Source: Adiantum capillus-veneris (taxonomy: Eukaryota > Streptophyta > Polypodiopsida > Polypodiales > Pteridaceae). From it: a stretch of DNA of 64,000 bases. The stretch covers positions 62,571,753 through 62,635,752 of the forward strand of contig CM043959.1 in assembly GCA_014529385.2 (NCBI GenBank). The letters run 5' to 3'. How positions within the stretch are numbered: position 1 is the first letter of the stretch; every line of letters starts with the position of its first letter. The position numbers and the translations under genes are program-made. Under the pieces are notes generated by a model. That model saw only the letters and a list, made by a program, of their open reading frames with translations, did not search any database and was not told the origin of the DNA. This document shows, piece by piece, positions 12,422 to 23,415 of the stretch.

Positions 12422-12620
12422 ATGCGGGTCTCCATAGACTGCGATGCCTGCATGAAGCGGGTGAAGAAAGCCCTCAATGGAATATAGGGTATTGCTGCCT
12501 TCACTCATAGTGGGCTCCGTCGATCCAAAAGTACTGGTGAAATGTCTTCAGAAGATAGGGAAGAAGGTGGATCTTCAGGGCGGCAAGAGTCACTACATCC
12601 CCGACACAATGACCATCTAG
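12422..12620 (+). pseudogene. Captured heavy-metal-associated (HMA) domain fragment, frameshifted
   Basis: Frame 1 from ATG 12422 reads MRVSIDCDACMKRVKKALNG, the metal-binding loop and first helix of a plant HMA (HIPP-type) domain. The two Cys are in a CDAC arrangement, matching the usual C-x-x-C. A stop follows. A shifted frame reads VGSVDPKVLVKCLQKIGKKV, the expected last strand and helix. The two halves are in correct order and spacing, so this is one HMA exon with a frameshift. It lies between the CACTA end and the transposase, on the same strand, flanked by near-identical 90-bp repeats, so I infer a captured host fragment. Confidence 0.7.
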
Positions 12621-12635
12621 ACAACCTCTAGTCAT

Positions 12636-12719
12636 TAGACTTACGTTAAATTAGATTTAGCTTTATTTTTAGTTAGATTTACGTTTATTTAGATTTACGC
12701 TTATTTACGTTAGATCGAG
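12636..12719 (+). repeat. Direct repeat right of HMA fragment
   Basis: Second copy of the AT-rich repeat described at 12332; it starts TAGACTTACGTTAAATTAG. Confidence 0.65.
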
Positions 12720-13004
12720 TCCACGCAAGAATTACTTACGGTTTAGGGTTTAGAGTTAGACGAACAGTGAAAAGATCTACTGTGAAAAGATGTTAAGATG
12801 AAGTGAAGTGCTACAGCTAGAGAAGAGGCAAAGGGATTTTGTCCACTACATGCAGTATCATGTAGACGTGGGTGTCTAGATTTCTTGTACCCACAAATAT
12901 AGGTATTGACCAATAAAGACGAGATTATAACCCGGTGGTTCTGATCTCCGTGCACCTCTAGACCGAGGTGTGCGGGGATTGGACATGACTAGAGAATGTG
13001 AGGT

Positions 13005-13006
<2 letters not shown>

Positions 13007-13065
<59 letters not shown>
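13007..13065 (+). repeat. (AG)n array upstream of the transposase start
   Basis: About 29 AG units ending 65 bp before the transposase ATG. The outer copy has a (CT)n array at the matching place (21785-21862). Confidence 0.9.
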
Positions 13066-13069
<4 letters not shown>

Positions 13070-13130
13070 ATGAAGAATGCCAATAGAATATTAAATTTGT
13101 TGTCTAGGATATAAGTTTTTTATCCTCATT

Positions 13131-16100
13131 ATGAGTAGCGACGAGGATGTGGGACCGTCCAACCGAAACACCTATCTCTCAACGAGGGTCTTATGTCCTT
13201 GTAATCAATGCAAGCATGCTGTGCGACGGACAAGACGTGTTTCTTTGCAGCACGTTCGTGAATTTGGCGAGTTCGATCCATCTATTATAGATCGAGTTGT
13301 TGCCAATTATAACTCGTCGGACTCTGACGCTGGCCAACAAGCAGCAATCTTGCAACCCAATAGACGTATTCGCAGGCGCTTTGGTCAAGCAGCATATGTG
13401 AGGCCACAAGATGTAGCCTCTGACAGCTCGGGGGATGATCATGCAGAGCACATTCCCAACGAGGCAATGTTTGAGCCCGAGATTGATGAAATGATCGAGA
13501 CGATCATGGATTCAGAAAGGCTTATCTATGATGATATGAAAAGTGAAGCCGATACATCATTGTATAATGGAGCACGTATGTCTAGATTGAAAGCACTCCT
13601 GGTTCTTCTCAACATGCAGGCAAAGTTTGGATGGAGTGACACTAGCGTCACAGCGCTTTTCAGGTGATCTATTACAATTAGTTTACTTTAATAGAACTCA
13701 TGGTGTATAATGATCTGATAGATTTTTACACGACTGTATCATATTTTTATGTTGTGTAGATTGCTGAAAGAGCACATTCTACCAGCTGACAATGTGATGC
13801 CAGATTCCCGAGATGAAGCAAGAAAGATTTTGCGAAACTTGGGGATGGATTACAATTCTATCCACGCTTGTCCTAATGACTGCATTCTTTTCAGAGGGGA
13901 ATACACAGACATGGAGAAGTGTCCGAAATGTGATTCCGAAAGATATCGAGTAGATCTCCACGGGACAAAAATTCCACAAAAGGTTTTGCGACATTTTCCT
14001 TTGCTTCCTCGCATCAAGCATTTCTTCGAATGTAAGTCCATGGCCGCCCTAGCATCATGGCATGAGGAGAATAAATCTTCGGATGGTGTGCTACGAATTC
14101 CTGCAGATTGCGCAGCCTGGAAACATATAGATGGAACATGGTCGGATTTTGCCAGGGAAGCTCGAAATTTGCGCTTAGGCCTGGCTATGGATGGCGTAAA
14201 TCCATTTGGTCAAAGATCAACATCTTACAGTGTATGGCCCGTTGTCATCGTCAACTACAACATTCCCCCGTGGTTGACTACGAAGAAGGGGCACCTATGG
14301 CTAAGCTTGATTGTGCCAGGGCGATATAAAGTGGGGAATATGGATGTGTATCTTCGTCCACTATTGGAAGAGCTACAACAATTGTGGATTGGCATAGAGG
14401 TGGTGGATATGAGCCGACACACAGGACGACGGAATGCTTTGATCAGAGGTATTCTAATGTGGACCATGCATGACTATCCCGGGCTAACAGAATGCTCAGG
14501 TGATCTATTGACACTCCTCTCTCAGACACTGTAAATCTTGTTTTTCCCCATAGTTGATCTATTATCATGTGTATACATGCAGGGCTTCAAACAAGCGGAT
14601 ACAGAGCATGTGTCACATGTGGACCTAGACTGAATGCACGTAGGGCACCCTCACTGAAGAAGCAAATCTACGAAGGTCATCAAGCGTATCTTCCGGAGAA
14701 TCATGTGTTACGCGACGGCTTTTTGGGAAGAGAGCCACCAAGGATGTCTGCACAAGCATGGTTAGAGCAGAAGGAGATGTGCGATGACGGATTGCCTCCA
14801 GGGATGAAGAGACTATCTCTATGGTACGAGTTACCATACTGGCCTCGACTCGTGATCAATCACTTGCTCGATCCAATGCACATATTCAAGAATGTGGGTA
14901 ATCTACTATGGGACCATTTGACCGGCAAGAAAGATACTTTGGGAGCCAGAGTTGACCTTAGAAATGTGGATCGTATGGAGCAATATTGGCCGCAAACAGC
15001 GTCTGATGGATCGATAAAACTTCCTAAAGCACCATGGATTTTCACAGGAGCCCAAGAACGCAAAGTAAAAGAGGCCATTCGATCTTTGCGGACCCCCACT
15101 GGCGTAATGCACTCGCTCCGAACGTGTTTTACTAAAGAAGGAAAGCTTACCGGTTTGAAGTCACACGATTGGCATAAAATGTGTCAGGTACGTTCATAGT
15201 GGACTTTAATATCATTGCATAAAATGTGGACTTTAATATCATTGCTGCACATACTTTACAGTTTATTTTACCGGTTGCCATTGAGGGATGTTTGTCTCTC
15301 GACATCCGTAACACAATCTACAAACTTGCAAAGCTGGTGCAATGGATCTCACAAAAGGAGATCGACGTAGACTCCATACCATTCGCCAAACTAAATGCTG
15401 CGGAGCTTGTGTGCATGTTTGAGAAACATTTTCCTACTACAATGCTAACCATTCAGGTGCATCTTCTTATTCACATAGTTGATGAGGTGGAAATAGCTGG
15501 CACAGTTCATTCCAGATGGATGTTCTTCTTAGAGCGTTTCATGAAAACGCTTAAGGGATATGTGCGTCAAAAGGCACGTCCGGAGGGTAGCATGGCAGAA
15601 GGTTGGTTGGTATCAGAGTCCCTAGTGTACATTGGAGAGTGGCTAGACGGATTTGATAAATCCCGGGACACGCTATGGCGAACCATAGATGATGAGCGCA
15701 TATCTGGGATTGTCATGTGCAATCTCGGTGTTGAGAAGAAGATGACGGAAGATCTAGAGGCTAAAATCAACCGATTTTGCATGCTTCACAATCCAGTGAT
15801 GCAAAAGTGGATTTCACAATATGAGGATGCAAAGCAAGAGCGACAAAGGGCACGAATCGAGTGGAGACGGGGAAGACGACCACCGATGCACTATCCAGCG
15901 GTTCTGGAGAGCCTACCAACCTTCATGAGCTTAAGATGGTTGCACAACCAATTGAAAAGCGCACAACAATGCGGTGACGAAGTGACTGAAGAAGAGTGGG
16001 AGTACTCTCGGGGTTGCGCGACCAAGGTAAGTTTGCAATGTACGACTAGCAAGTGACTTTATTTATAAACGTTTGAACGGCCACTCATAATCTTTGTTCG

Positions 16101-16859
16101 TTGTAGTATAAGTCATACACAGCAGCATGGTGTAAAGGTCGACATTTTAGGGTGGAACGAATCGACAAAAAGCGTTTTACTCAAGATTGTGGAATCATGG
16201 CAAAATTTGAACAGTCTAGTCGACGACGTTCCTCTGATGCAGATCCCGTGGTGGCGGAACTCACTTACTTCGGCACGCTGCAAGAGATTTTGAGGATCGA
16301 TTACAGAGGATTTTTTGTCGACTTGTTCGACGTGCAATGGTTCAAGATAATCATGGAGGGTCGAAACGCTACTGTGCGTAGAGGAGAGTCTGGTTTTCTT
16401 GAGGTGGATTCTACTAAGAAATGGACTGACCTAAGAGACACTTTCGTACTACCCGAGCATTGTGAACAAGTAAGTATATAAATAGTTAACATCCCCCTTT
16501 TACAAGTTATGTGCTTGAAAGCTCTCATGTAAGTTATGTGGCTCTGGCAGGTAGTATTTCATCCTACAAAGTCTACATCAAACTGGTGGTACGTCATAGA
16601 GGTAGCCCCTCGTAGTGCAAGGACGTATGAAGGCTACCATGTGCCAATCACAACGACATCAATGGAGGAGATCAGAGAAGATGCTCAATCAGAAGCCGCT
16701 GCGGTGGTGCCAGACGAGCATCAAGATGCTACTACTCTATATGGGGTGCATGCAGAGGAGCTACAAAATGAAACAGAGGATATGTGTTTAAACGGAGAGC
16801 TCTATATAGATATAGGAAGTTATGCTGAGTTATGCGAGGATGAGAGAGAGATCTCTTAA
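13131..16859 (+). CDS. CACTA transposase (TnpD/Tnp2-like), six exons, intact
   Basis: Catalytic transposase of the inner element. Exons: 13131-13663, 13760-14499, 14583-15187, 15262-16026, 16107-16469, 16551-16859. All five introns are GT-AG and phases match throughout, giving 3,315 nt and 1,104 residues. Exon 1 has the transposase-associated Cys motif (CPCNQCKHAVRR). Exon 2 starts the tnp2 domain (ACPNDCILFRGEY, CPKCDSERY, WPVVIVNYNIPPWL, LMWTMHDYPG). Exon 3 holds the acidic LLDPMHIFKNV motif. Exon 4 holds a DUF4218-like block (HIVDEVEIAGTVHSRWMFF, then ARPEGSMAEGW). Exons 5-6 resemble DUF4216 (FVDLFDVQW). The C-terminus is acidic. The start is the ATG after an upstream (AG)n array; the same ATG is kept in the outer copy. 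In the nucleus it should bind and cut the element ends together with the second gene product. Confidence 0.93.
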
Positions 16860-17080
16860 AGCCACAAATATTGTATTTGAACAATTTTGCTCCGTGCTGT
16901 AAAAGCTCTAGCTCTTTTGATTGAAAATTCTGAGTTTTCGACTTGCCTCTTCTACCACTCGATTCATTGCGTCATTGTATTTATATGCGTCATTACGTCA
17001 TTGTATTTAATGGTATTTGCGTCATTGTCTACTCTATTCATTCAATATTAAGTTTAAATATTCGTGTGTTTAATGCAGGT

Positions 17081-18394
17081 ATGGATGATGAGGAGTTTCT
17101 TTCTTCTTTGTCACCGCAGCAGAGACAGTGGTACGTGGAGCGTCATCGCTCTGGCGCATCATCGCGCGTTCCTACACCATCCGCATCTCCCTCTCTTTTG
17201 GAGCATTCGGCGCGCTCCGAAGCTTCGGCGTCGACGAGACGAGCGTCACACTCTTCTAGACACCGGCGCTCTAGTGGTGGCGGTGGCGGTTGTTGTGGGG
17301 ATTCCGCCACCGATGCCTCCACACCGCCTCGTGTTCGACGAGGCTCTTTACCCTCCCCTTCTTTGCCCGCCCCCACACCAGCCACAGCATCGCCGTCTAC
17401 GCCAGGTTTTGCACGGCTGACTGTTCCTAGAAGCTACACACCTCTACCTACTCCGCCAGGAGCCACCCCACTCGACACTCCTCGCTTCGGGGCCCAAACG
17501 CCGGTGGAGACACCTGACGTCCGTACCCCCATCGACACGCCGCTAGAGACCCCTGCCGGGACACCCAGGTTCACGCGTCACCGGCCAGAGGGCTTGCCTT
17601 ACTCCGTCGACATCAGCGGCGGCATCATCATGGATGATGACGGCAAGAAGGTGATCTCGCGCATGCGTGGTCTTTGCTCTCAGCTGTTTAGACACTATAT
17701 ACTAAACAAATGGAGTGAAGTACCAAGTGATTTAAAAAACAGAGTCATCAGCATACTTCATGATGAGTTTCCCGTTCCAACACGGGATCAGCGCTTCAAT
17801 GAAGACCTGATGAAGATTCGAATGCGCGAATACTGCAAACACAAGCGTTCCGAAGTGCAAAAAGCAATCAAGAATGGGTGGAATAGGCCAGATTGGCTGG
17901 CCAAAGAAGATTGGAAGAATGCGAAGAAAGCAGCGCGCGAGAATCCCGACAAGTGGAAGCAACAAAAAGATGCAGCCAGAGCGCGAGTAGAGGCAGGGAG
18001 CTCGCACCACTTGGGGAGCGGTGGATGGGCATCATTTGAGGCCGATTTTGTAAGTCTTTTCACATTGCTCTTTATGCATGTTCGATAGTTTAGGGTTTAT
18101 GAGTTTTTTAGTTCTAACATAATGAAATCTTTGTATGTTTTGACAGTGGTCGATGACAGGACGTGATCCCACACCGTACGAGCGCGAGTACGCAGGCAGG
18201 AAGGGCTTAAACGCCCTGATGGACATTCTCAGTTCTCGCAGCGGCATGGTTAGTATTACGGTTTACTCTTTTTTATTTTTTGTATTGTTTTATAAATGTC
18301 GTTATATGTTTATACTTACTGAAAACTGTTTTATTGTCTTTTTTTGCAGAATCCGACAGATACGCCGCTTGGACGCGATGAGACGTCTGATTAG
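17081..18394 (+). CDS. CACTA second gene, TnpA-like DNA-binding protein, three exons, intact
   Basis: Exons 17081-18049, 18147-18248 and 18350-18394, all GT-AG and phase 0, give 371 residues. The N-terminus (MDDEEFLSSLSPQQRQWYVE) is followed by a Ser/Pro/Thr-rich low-complexity region (about residues 30-180) with repeated TP motifs. A C-terminal basic, Trp-rich domain (about 190-325) runs from RHYILNKWSEVPSDL through GWNRPDWLAKEDWK to HLGSGGWASFEADFW, like Pfam Transposase_24 (Ptta/En/Spm). TnpA of En/Spm binds subterminal repeats, so the GCGTCGC arrays are its likely targets. A tgcag acceptor lies three bases before the ATG, suggesting an upstream non-coding exon, perhaps through alternative splicing of the transposase transcript. 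Confidence 0.88.
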
Positions 18395-18712
18395 ACGACG
18401 TCAGTTTAGCCGTAGCTAGATAGCATTAGTTTAGGGTTTCTCATAGCTTATGTATCATGAGACGGATTTTATACGTCTTTTTGAACCATGTATATTATTA
18501 CATTTGTCACCGCAATTCCTTTTGCCAATCAATTCTTTATGCCTATGATGTTGTACAATTGTCATTATTACATTTGCCAATCAATTCAGTTTGTCTATGA
18601 TGTGTACAATTGTCAATTTTGCAAACAATGCGTCTTGTGGGTGACTATTTTGGGTCTATTATTTACCTTTGCACTTTTTTTAAAAAGTGAATCAAGTACA
18701 ATATGGTTGATG

Positions 18713-18741
18713 GGTGGCAGGGCATTCAATGCCCTGCCACC
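18713..18741. other. 14-bp-arm hairpin before inner CACTA right end
   Basis: A perfect inverted repeat of GGTGGCAGGGCATT around one base. It is conserved in position in the outer element, which suggests a role in 3' processing or terminus recognition. Confidence 0.75.
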
Positions 18742-18754
18742 AAAAAAATATTCT

Positions 18755-18970
18755 CTCAGGCGTCGCTATAAGCGTCGCTATTTATGGCTCTGTAGCGTCG
18801 CTATATGCGTCGCTATAAGCGTCGCTATAAGCGTCGCTATATAGCGACGCCTATAGCGACGCCTATAGCGACGCATATAGCGACGCTCTCGTAGCGACGC
18901 TTTTAGCGACGCTTATAGCGACGCCGGGGGTTATAAAAACCCAGTGTATTTCCGTCGCTAAGAGCGTCAC
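18755..18970 (-). repeat. Inner CACTA right subterminal array, palindromic
   Basis: About seven GCGTCGCTATA units are followed by about seven units of the reverse complement (TATAGCGACGC), meeting at a perfect palindromic centre near 18835-18850, then the TIR. It is longer and more regular than the left array. Confidence 0.88.
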
Positions 18971-18994
18971 AAGAGCACATAACCTCTTGTAGTG

Positions 18995-19523
18995 GAAGGC
19001 AAGCCGTCTCGCCGCTAACGCGTGAACCTGGGTGTCTGGACAGGGGTCTCTAGCGGCGTGTCAATGGGGGTACGGTCACCAAGTGTCTCCACTGGAGTCT
19101 AAGCCCGGAAGCGAGGAGTGTCACTGGAGTGACTCCTGGAGGAGTAGCTAGTGGTGTGTAGTTGTGGGGAACGACACTGAGCCGCGCAAAACCTGGTGTC
19201 GATGGTGATGCCGTGGCTGGTGTCGGGACGAGCAAAGAACGGGAGGGTAAAGAGCCTCGTCGAACACGAGGAGGTGTCGAAGCATAGGTGGCGCCACCCC
19301 CACAACAACCGCCACCGCCACCACCACCACTAGAGCACCGATGCCTAGACGAGTGTGAAGATCATCTCGTCGACATTGAAGCTTCGGAGCGCACTGAGGA
19401 CTCCGAAAAAGAGGGAAATGCGGATGGAGTAGGAACGCGCGATGGTGCGCCTGAGCGATGACGCTCCACGTACCACTGTCTGTGCTGGGGTGACAAAGAA
19501 GAAAGAAACTCATCATCATCCAT
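18995..19523 (-). pseudogene. 5' part of outer CACTA second gene, with premature stop
   Basis: Starts MDDDEFLSSLSPQHRQWYVE at ATG 19523 and follows inner 17081-17600. The frame closes after residues VRSEASMSTR, where the inner copy continues TRRASHSS. The downstream coding-like sequence stays collinear to 18995, the junction with the inner element. The 3' half is at 10555-11344. It is doubly inactivated: a premature stop and the insertion. Confidence 0.85.
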
Positions 19524-19890
19524 ACCTGCATTAAACACACGAACATTTAAACTTAATATTGAATGAATGGAGTAGAAAACATGGACAAGTAGATAGAGAG
19601 AGAGAGAGAGGAGGAGGTGCTCGTCGTCTCTGCTAATGAGAACATACCTAGAGCATACGTACTTGGAGTGGACGCAAAGACCATTAAATACAATGACGCA
19701 ATGACGCAAATACTTAAAGAGCAGGAGAATCGTACAAGAACACTCCAGTACTTGTAGCTTTGGAATGTTCAAAGGCTAGCAGCAACAGAAAACGTTCTTC
19801 TTCTATTCAACTTGAGTGATGAAAGAGGCAAGTGCATAACTCTGAATTTACAAAACGGAGCACGCTTGTTCAAATACAATATTTATGGCT

Positions 19891-21719
19891 TTAAGAGATC
19901 TCTCTCTCATCCTCGCATAGCTCAGCATAACTTCCTATATCTATATAGAGCTCTCCGTTTAAACAGATATCCTCTGTTTCATTTTGTAGATCCTTTGCAT
20001 GCACCCCATAGAGAGCAGCAGCTTGATGTTCGTCTGGCACCACCTCCACGGCTTCTGACTGGGCATCTTCTCCGATCTCCTCCATTGATGCCGATGTGAT
20101 TGGCACATGGTAGCCTTCATACGTCCATGCACTATGAGGGGCTACCTCTATGACGTACCACCAGTTTGATGCAGACGTACTTTGTGGGATGAAATATCAC
20201 CTGCCAGAGCCACATAACTTACATGAGAGCTTCCAAGCACATAAATTCTAAAACACACGTTAACTATTTACATACTTACTTGTTCACAATGCTCGGGTAG
20301 TACGAAAGTGTCTCTTAGGTCAGTCCATTTCTTAGTTGAATCCACCTCAAGAAAACCAGACTCTCCTCTACGCACAGTGTGTTGCGACCCTCTATGATTA
20401 TCTTGAACCATTGAACGTCGAACAAGTCGACAAAAAATCCTCTATAATCGATCCTCAAAATCTCTTGTAGCGTGCCGAAGTAAATGAGTTCCGCCACCAC
20501 AGGATCTGCATCAGAGGACCGTCGTCGACTAGACTGTTCAAAATTTTCCATAATTCCACAATCTTGAGTAAAATGTTTTTTGTCGATCTGTTCCACCCTA
20601 AAATGTCCACCTTTACACCATGCTGCTGTGTATGACTTATACTACAACCAACAAAGATTATGAGTGGCCGTTCAAACATCTAGAAAGTTACTAGTCGTAC
20701 CTTGCAAACTTACCTTGGTCGCGCAACCCCTAGAGTACTCCCACTCTTCCTCAGTCACTTCTTCACCGCACTGTTGTGCGCCCTTCAGTTGGTTGTGCAA
20801 CCATCTTAAGCTCGTGAATGTTGGTAGGCTCTCCAGACCCATCCGATAGTGCATCGGTGGTCATCTTCCCCGTCTCCACTCGATTCTTGCCCTTTGTCGC
20901 TCTTGCTTTGCATCCTCATATTGTGAGATCCACTTCTGCATGACTCGATTGCGAAGCATGCAAAATCGGTTGATTTTAGCCTCTAGATCTTCCGTCATCT
21001 TCTTCTCAACACCGAGATTGCACATGACAATTCGAGATATGCGCTCATCATCTATGGTTCGCCATAGCGTGTCCCGGACTTTATCAAATCCGTCTAGCCA
21101 CTCTCCAATGTACACTAGGGACTCTGATACCAGCCAACCTTCTGCCATGCTACCCTTCAGACGTGCCTTCTGACACACATATCCCTTGAGCGTTTTCATG
21201 AAACGTTCTAAAAAGAACATCCACCTGAAATGTACTCTGCCGACTATTTCCACCTCATCAACTATGTGAACAAGAACATGCACCTGAATGGTTAGCATGG
21301 TAGTAGGAAAATATTTCTCAAACATACACACAACCTCCGCAGCGTTTAGTTTGGCGAATGGTATGGATTCCGCGTTGATCTCCTTTTGTGAGATCCATTG
21401 TACCAACTTCGCAAGTTTGTAGATTATGTTACGGACGTCAAGAGACAGACATCCCTCAATGGAAACCGGTAAAATAAACTGCAAAGCGCCTGCGAACACA
21501 TCTATTGGGTTGCAAGATTGCTGCCTATTGGCCAGCATCAGAGTCCGACGAGTTATAATTGGCAACAACTTGATCTATAATACATGGATCAAACTCGCCA
21601 AATTTGCGAGCGTGCTGCAAAGAAACGCGTCTTGTCCGTCGCACAGCATGCTTGCAATGGTTACAAGGACATAGATAGGTGTTTCGGTTGGACGGCCCCA
21701 CATCCTCGTCACTACTCAT
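19891..21719 (-). pseudogene. Outer CACTA transposase remnant with 1.9-kb internal deletion
   Basis: Minus-strand copy of the inner transposase: ATG at 21719, stop at 19891-19893. Exon 1 has an in-frame TAG soon after DSDAGQ. Near 21483-21486 the sequence jumps from exon 1 (inner 13382) to the end of intron 3 (inner 15258), removing 1,875 bp of the inner coordinate. CTTT is present at both breakpoints. This loses the end of exon 1 and all of exons 2 and 3, including the tnp2 core. Exons 4-6 remain recognisable (20861-21480, 20300-20650, 19891-20200), with further small lesions. It cannot make a working transposase. Confidence 0.9.
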
Positions 21720-21781
21720 AAAGAGGGCAAAAATATTATAACCTGGACAACAAATTTAATCTTCTATTGGCATTCTTCGTC

Positions 21782-21784
<3 letters not shown>

Positions 21785-21861
<77 letters not shown>

Positions 21862-21862
21862 A
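21785..21862 (+). repeat. (CT)n array at outer transposase leader
   Basis: About 38 CT units with one TG interruption, equivalent in position to 13007-13065 of the inner copy. Confidence 0.9.
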
Positions 21863-22341
21863 TTCACACTGTAAACTACCTCACATTCTCTAGTCATGTC
21901 CAATCCCCGCACACCTCAGTCTAGAGGTGCACGGAGATCAGAACCACCGGGTTATAATCTCCTCTTTATTGGTCAATGCCTATATTTGTGGGTACAAGAA
22001 ATCTACACACCCACGTCTACATGATACTGCATGTAGTGGACAAAACCCCTTTGCCTCTTCTCTAGCTGTAGCATTTCACAACAGCTTAACATCTTTTCAT
22101 AGTAGATCTTTGTTTGTAGCATGTACGTACGTCATTCTTGCAATGTAGCTGATGTCTGCTCAAGGCACTTAATTCTTATTCTAGATTTGATGGGATGTGG
22201 TGTGTGTGTGTGTGTGTGTGTTTGTGTGTGTGACCCTTGGAATCGTCATCTTGCATCATTAATTTCTGTGTATGCTCAATTTGATCTTCCATTAGCTGAA
22301 CATGACGGCTTATTGTATGGTAGCAGCAGTCGAACATGCAG

Positions 22342-22389
22342 GTGGAATTGCTGGTCCGCATGGACTGTCGAGGCTGTGAGCGCAAGAAA
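22342..22389 (+). pseudogene. HMA-domain exon fragment in outer CACTA
   Basis: After a good acceptor (acatgcag), 16 codons read VELLVRMDCRGCERKK, the start of a plant HMA metal-binding domain with MDCxGC. It then runs into unrelated sequence. It is on the plus strand, antisense to the outer element's own genes, and covers a different piece of HMA sequence from the inner capture at 12422-12620. The retained acceptor suggests capture from genomic DNA. The region between the deletion derivative's leader and terminus otherwise holds (GT)n near 22201 and AT-rich repeats. Confidence 0.6.
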
Positions 22390-22639
22390 TTTTCTCGCCA
22401 TTTCTTCTAACCTTATCTTAAATGATTTCTTCGCGATTTCTTCTAACCTTAATTAAATAACATAAATCTAATTTAATATAACATATATAAACCTTAATTA
22501 AATAACCTAAATCTAACGTAAATTAACCTAAATCTAATCAAACGTAAATCTAACTAAGAATAAACCTAAATCTAATCTAATTTAATTTAAATAAACCTAA
22601 ATCTAATTTAACGTAAGTCTACCAAAACCCTAATTAATC

Positions 22640-23040
22640 TTTAACGTCTTTTGGGATAGTTTCCTACGACGTTAAAACTCTCTTCTTCTTGTGTGTGTGT
22701 GGGTGTGTGTGTGCCAATAAAAAGAGAAAAATGGCATAACCTTTCTATCACTCAAGTGTGGTAGATTGGTTATGCCATTTTCCTCTTGAATAACAAGTCT
22801 TGGTTTCAACTCCTCGTCGGCTAGATTTTTAGGTCTCTTTAATTAGTTTCCTACGACGTTAAATTAAACTCTCTTCTTCTCGGGTGTGTGTGCACGCCAA
22901 TAAAAAAAGGAGAAAAATGGTATAACTATTCTATCACCGAAGTGTGATAGATTGGTTATGTCATTTTCCTTATGAATAACATGTCTTGAGTTCAACTCCT
23001 GTCGAATAGATCTTTAAGGTCTCTTGGGATACTTTCCTAC
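22640..23040. repeat. Tandem hairpin modules in outer CACTA
   Basis: Two copies, about 190 bp apart, of a module: TTTCCTACGACGTTAAA, CTCTTCTTCT, a GT/GC-rich tract, then a hairpin. The first hairpin (22732-22777) has perfect 10-bp arms TGGCATAACC/GGTTATGCCA plus an inner 8-bp arm. The second (22918-22962) is slightly decayed. A third copy begins at 23025 and runs into microsatellites. The inner element has one copy. Confidence 0.65.
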
Positions 23041-23071
23041 GATGTTAAAACTCTCTTCTTCTTCTTCTTCT

Positions 23072-23360
23072 TCTTCTCTCTCTCTCTCTCTCTCTCTCTT
23101 TGTTTTATATATATCTCTCTCTTTCTCTCTTTTCCTCTCTCAATGTGTGTGCATTCTTTGATTATGCATGTGTGTGTGTGCTTTTTTGGTTTATGCATGC
23201 TCTCTCTCTCTTTTCCTCTCTCAATGTGTGTGTGCTTTCTTTGATTATGCATGTGTGTGTGTGCATTTTTGGTTTATGCATGCTCTCTCTTTTCCTCTCT
23301 CAATGTGTGTGTGCTTTCTTTGTGTATGCATGTGTGTGTGCGTTTTTTGTTTATGCTTGT

Positions 23361-23415
<55 letters not shown>

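Larger units (their letters stand above)
11345..18994 (+). mobile_element. Inner CACTA (En/Spm) transposon, apparently complete
   Basis: The element is 7,650 bp. It starts CACTACAAGAGG (11345) and ends CCTCTTGTAGTG (18994), flanked by GAA at 11342-11344 and 18995-18997. It carries, in order: left subterminal GCGTCGC repeats; a microsatellite-rich 5' region; an HMA-domain fragment; a six-exon transposase (13131-16859); a three-exon TnpA-like gene (17081-18394); a hairpin; and a dense right subterminal repeat array. Both genes lie on the plus strand and are free of stops and frameshifts. It is inserted into the second gene of an inverted relative. Intact genes, clean target duplication and both ends make it a good candidate for an autonomous copy; activity itself is not visible. 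Confidence 0.93.

Noticed and set aside
22732-23000. tRNA gene suggested by GGTTCAACTCC-like B-box words near the hairpin modules
   Set aside because: The flanking sequence does not fold as a cloverleaf; the strong pairing is a simple long hairpin.
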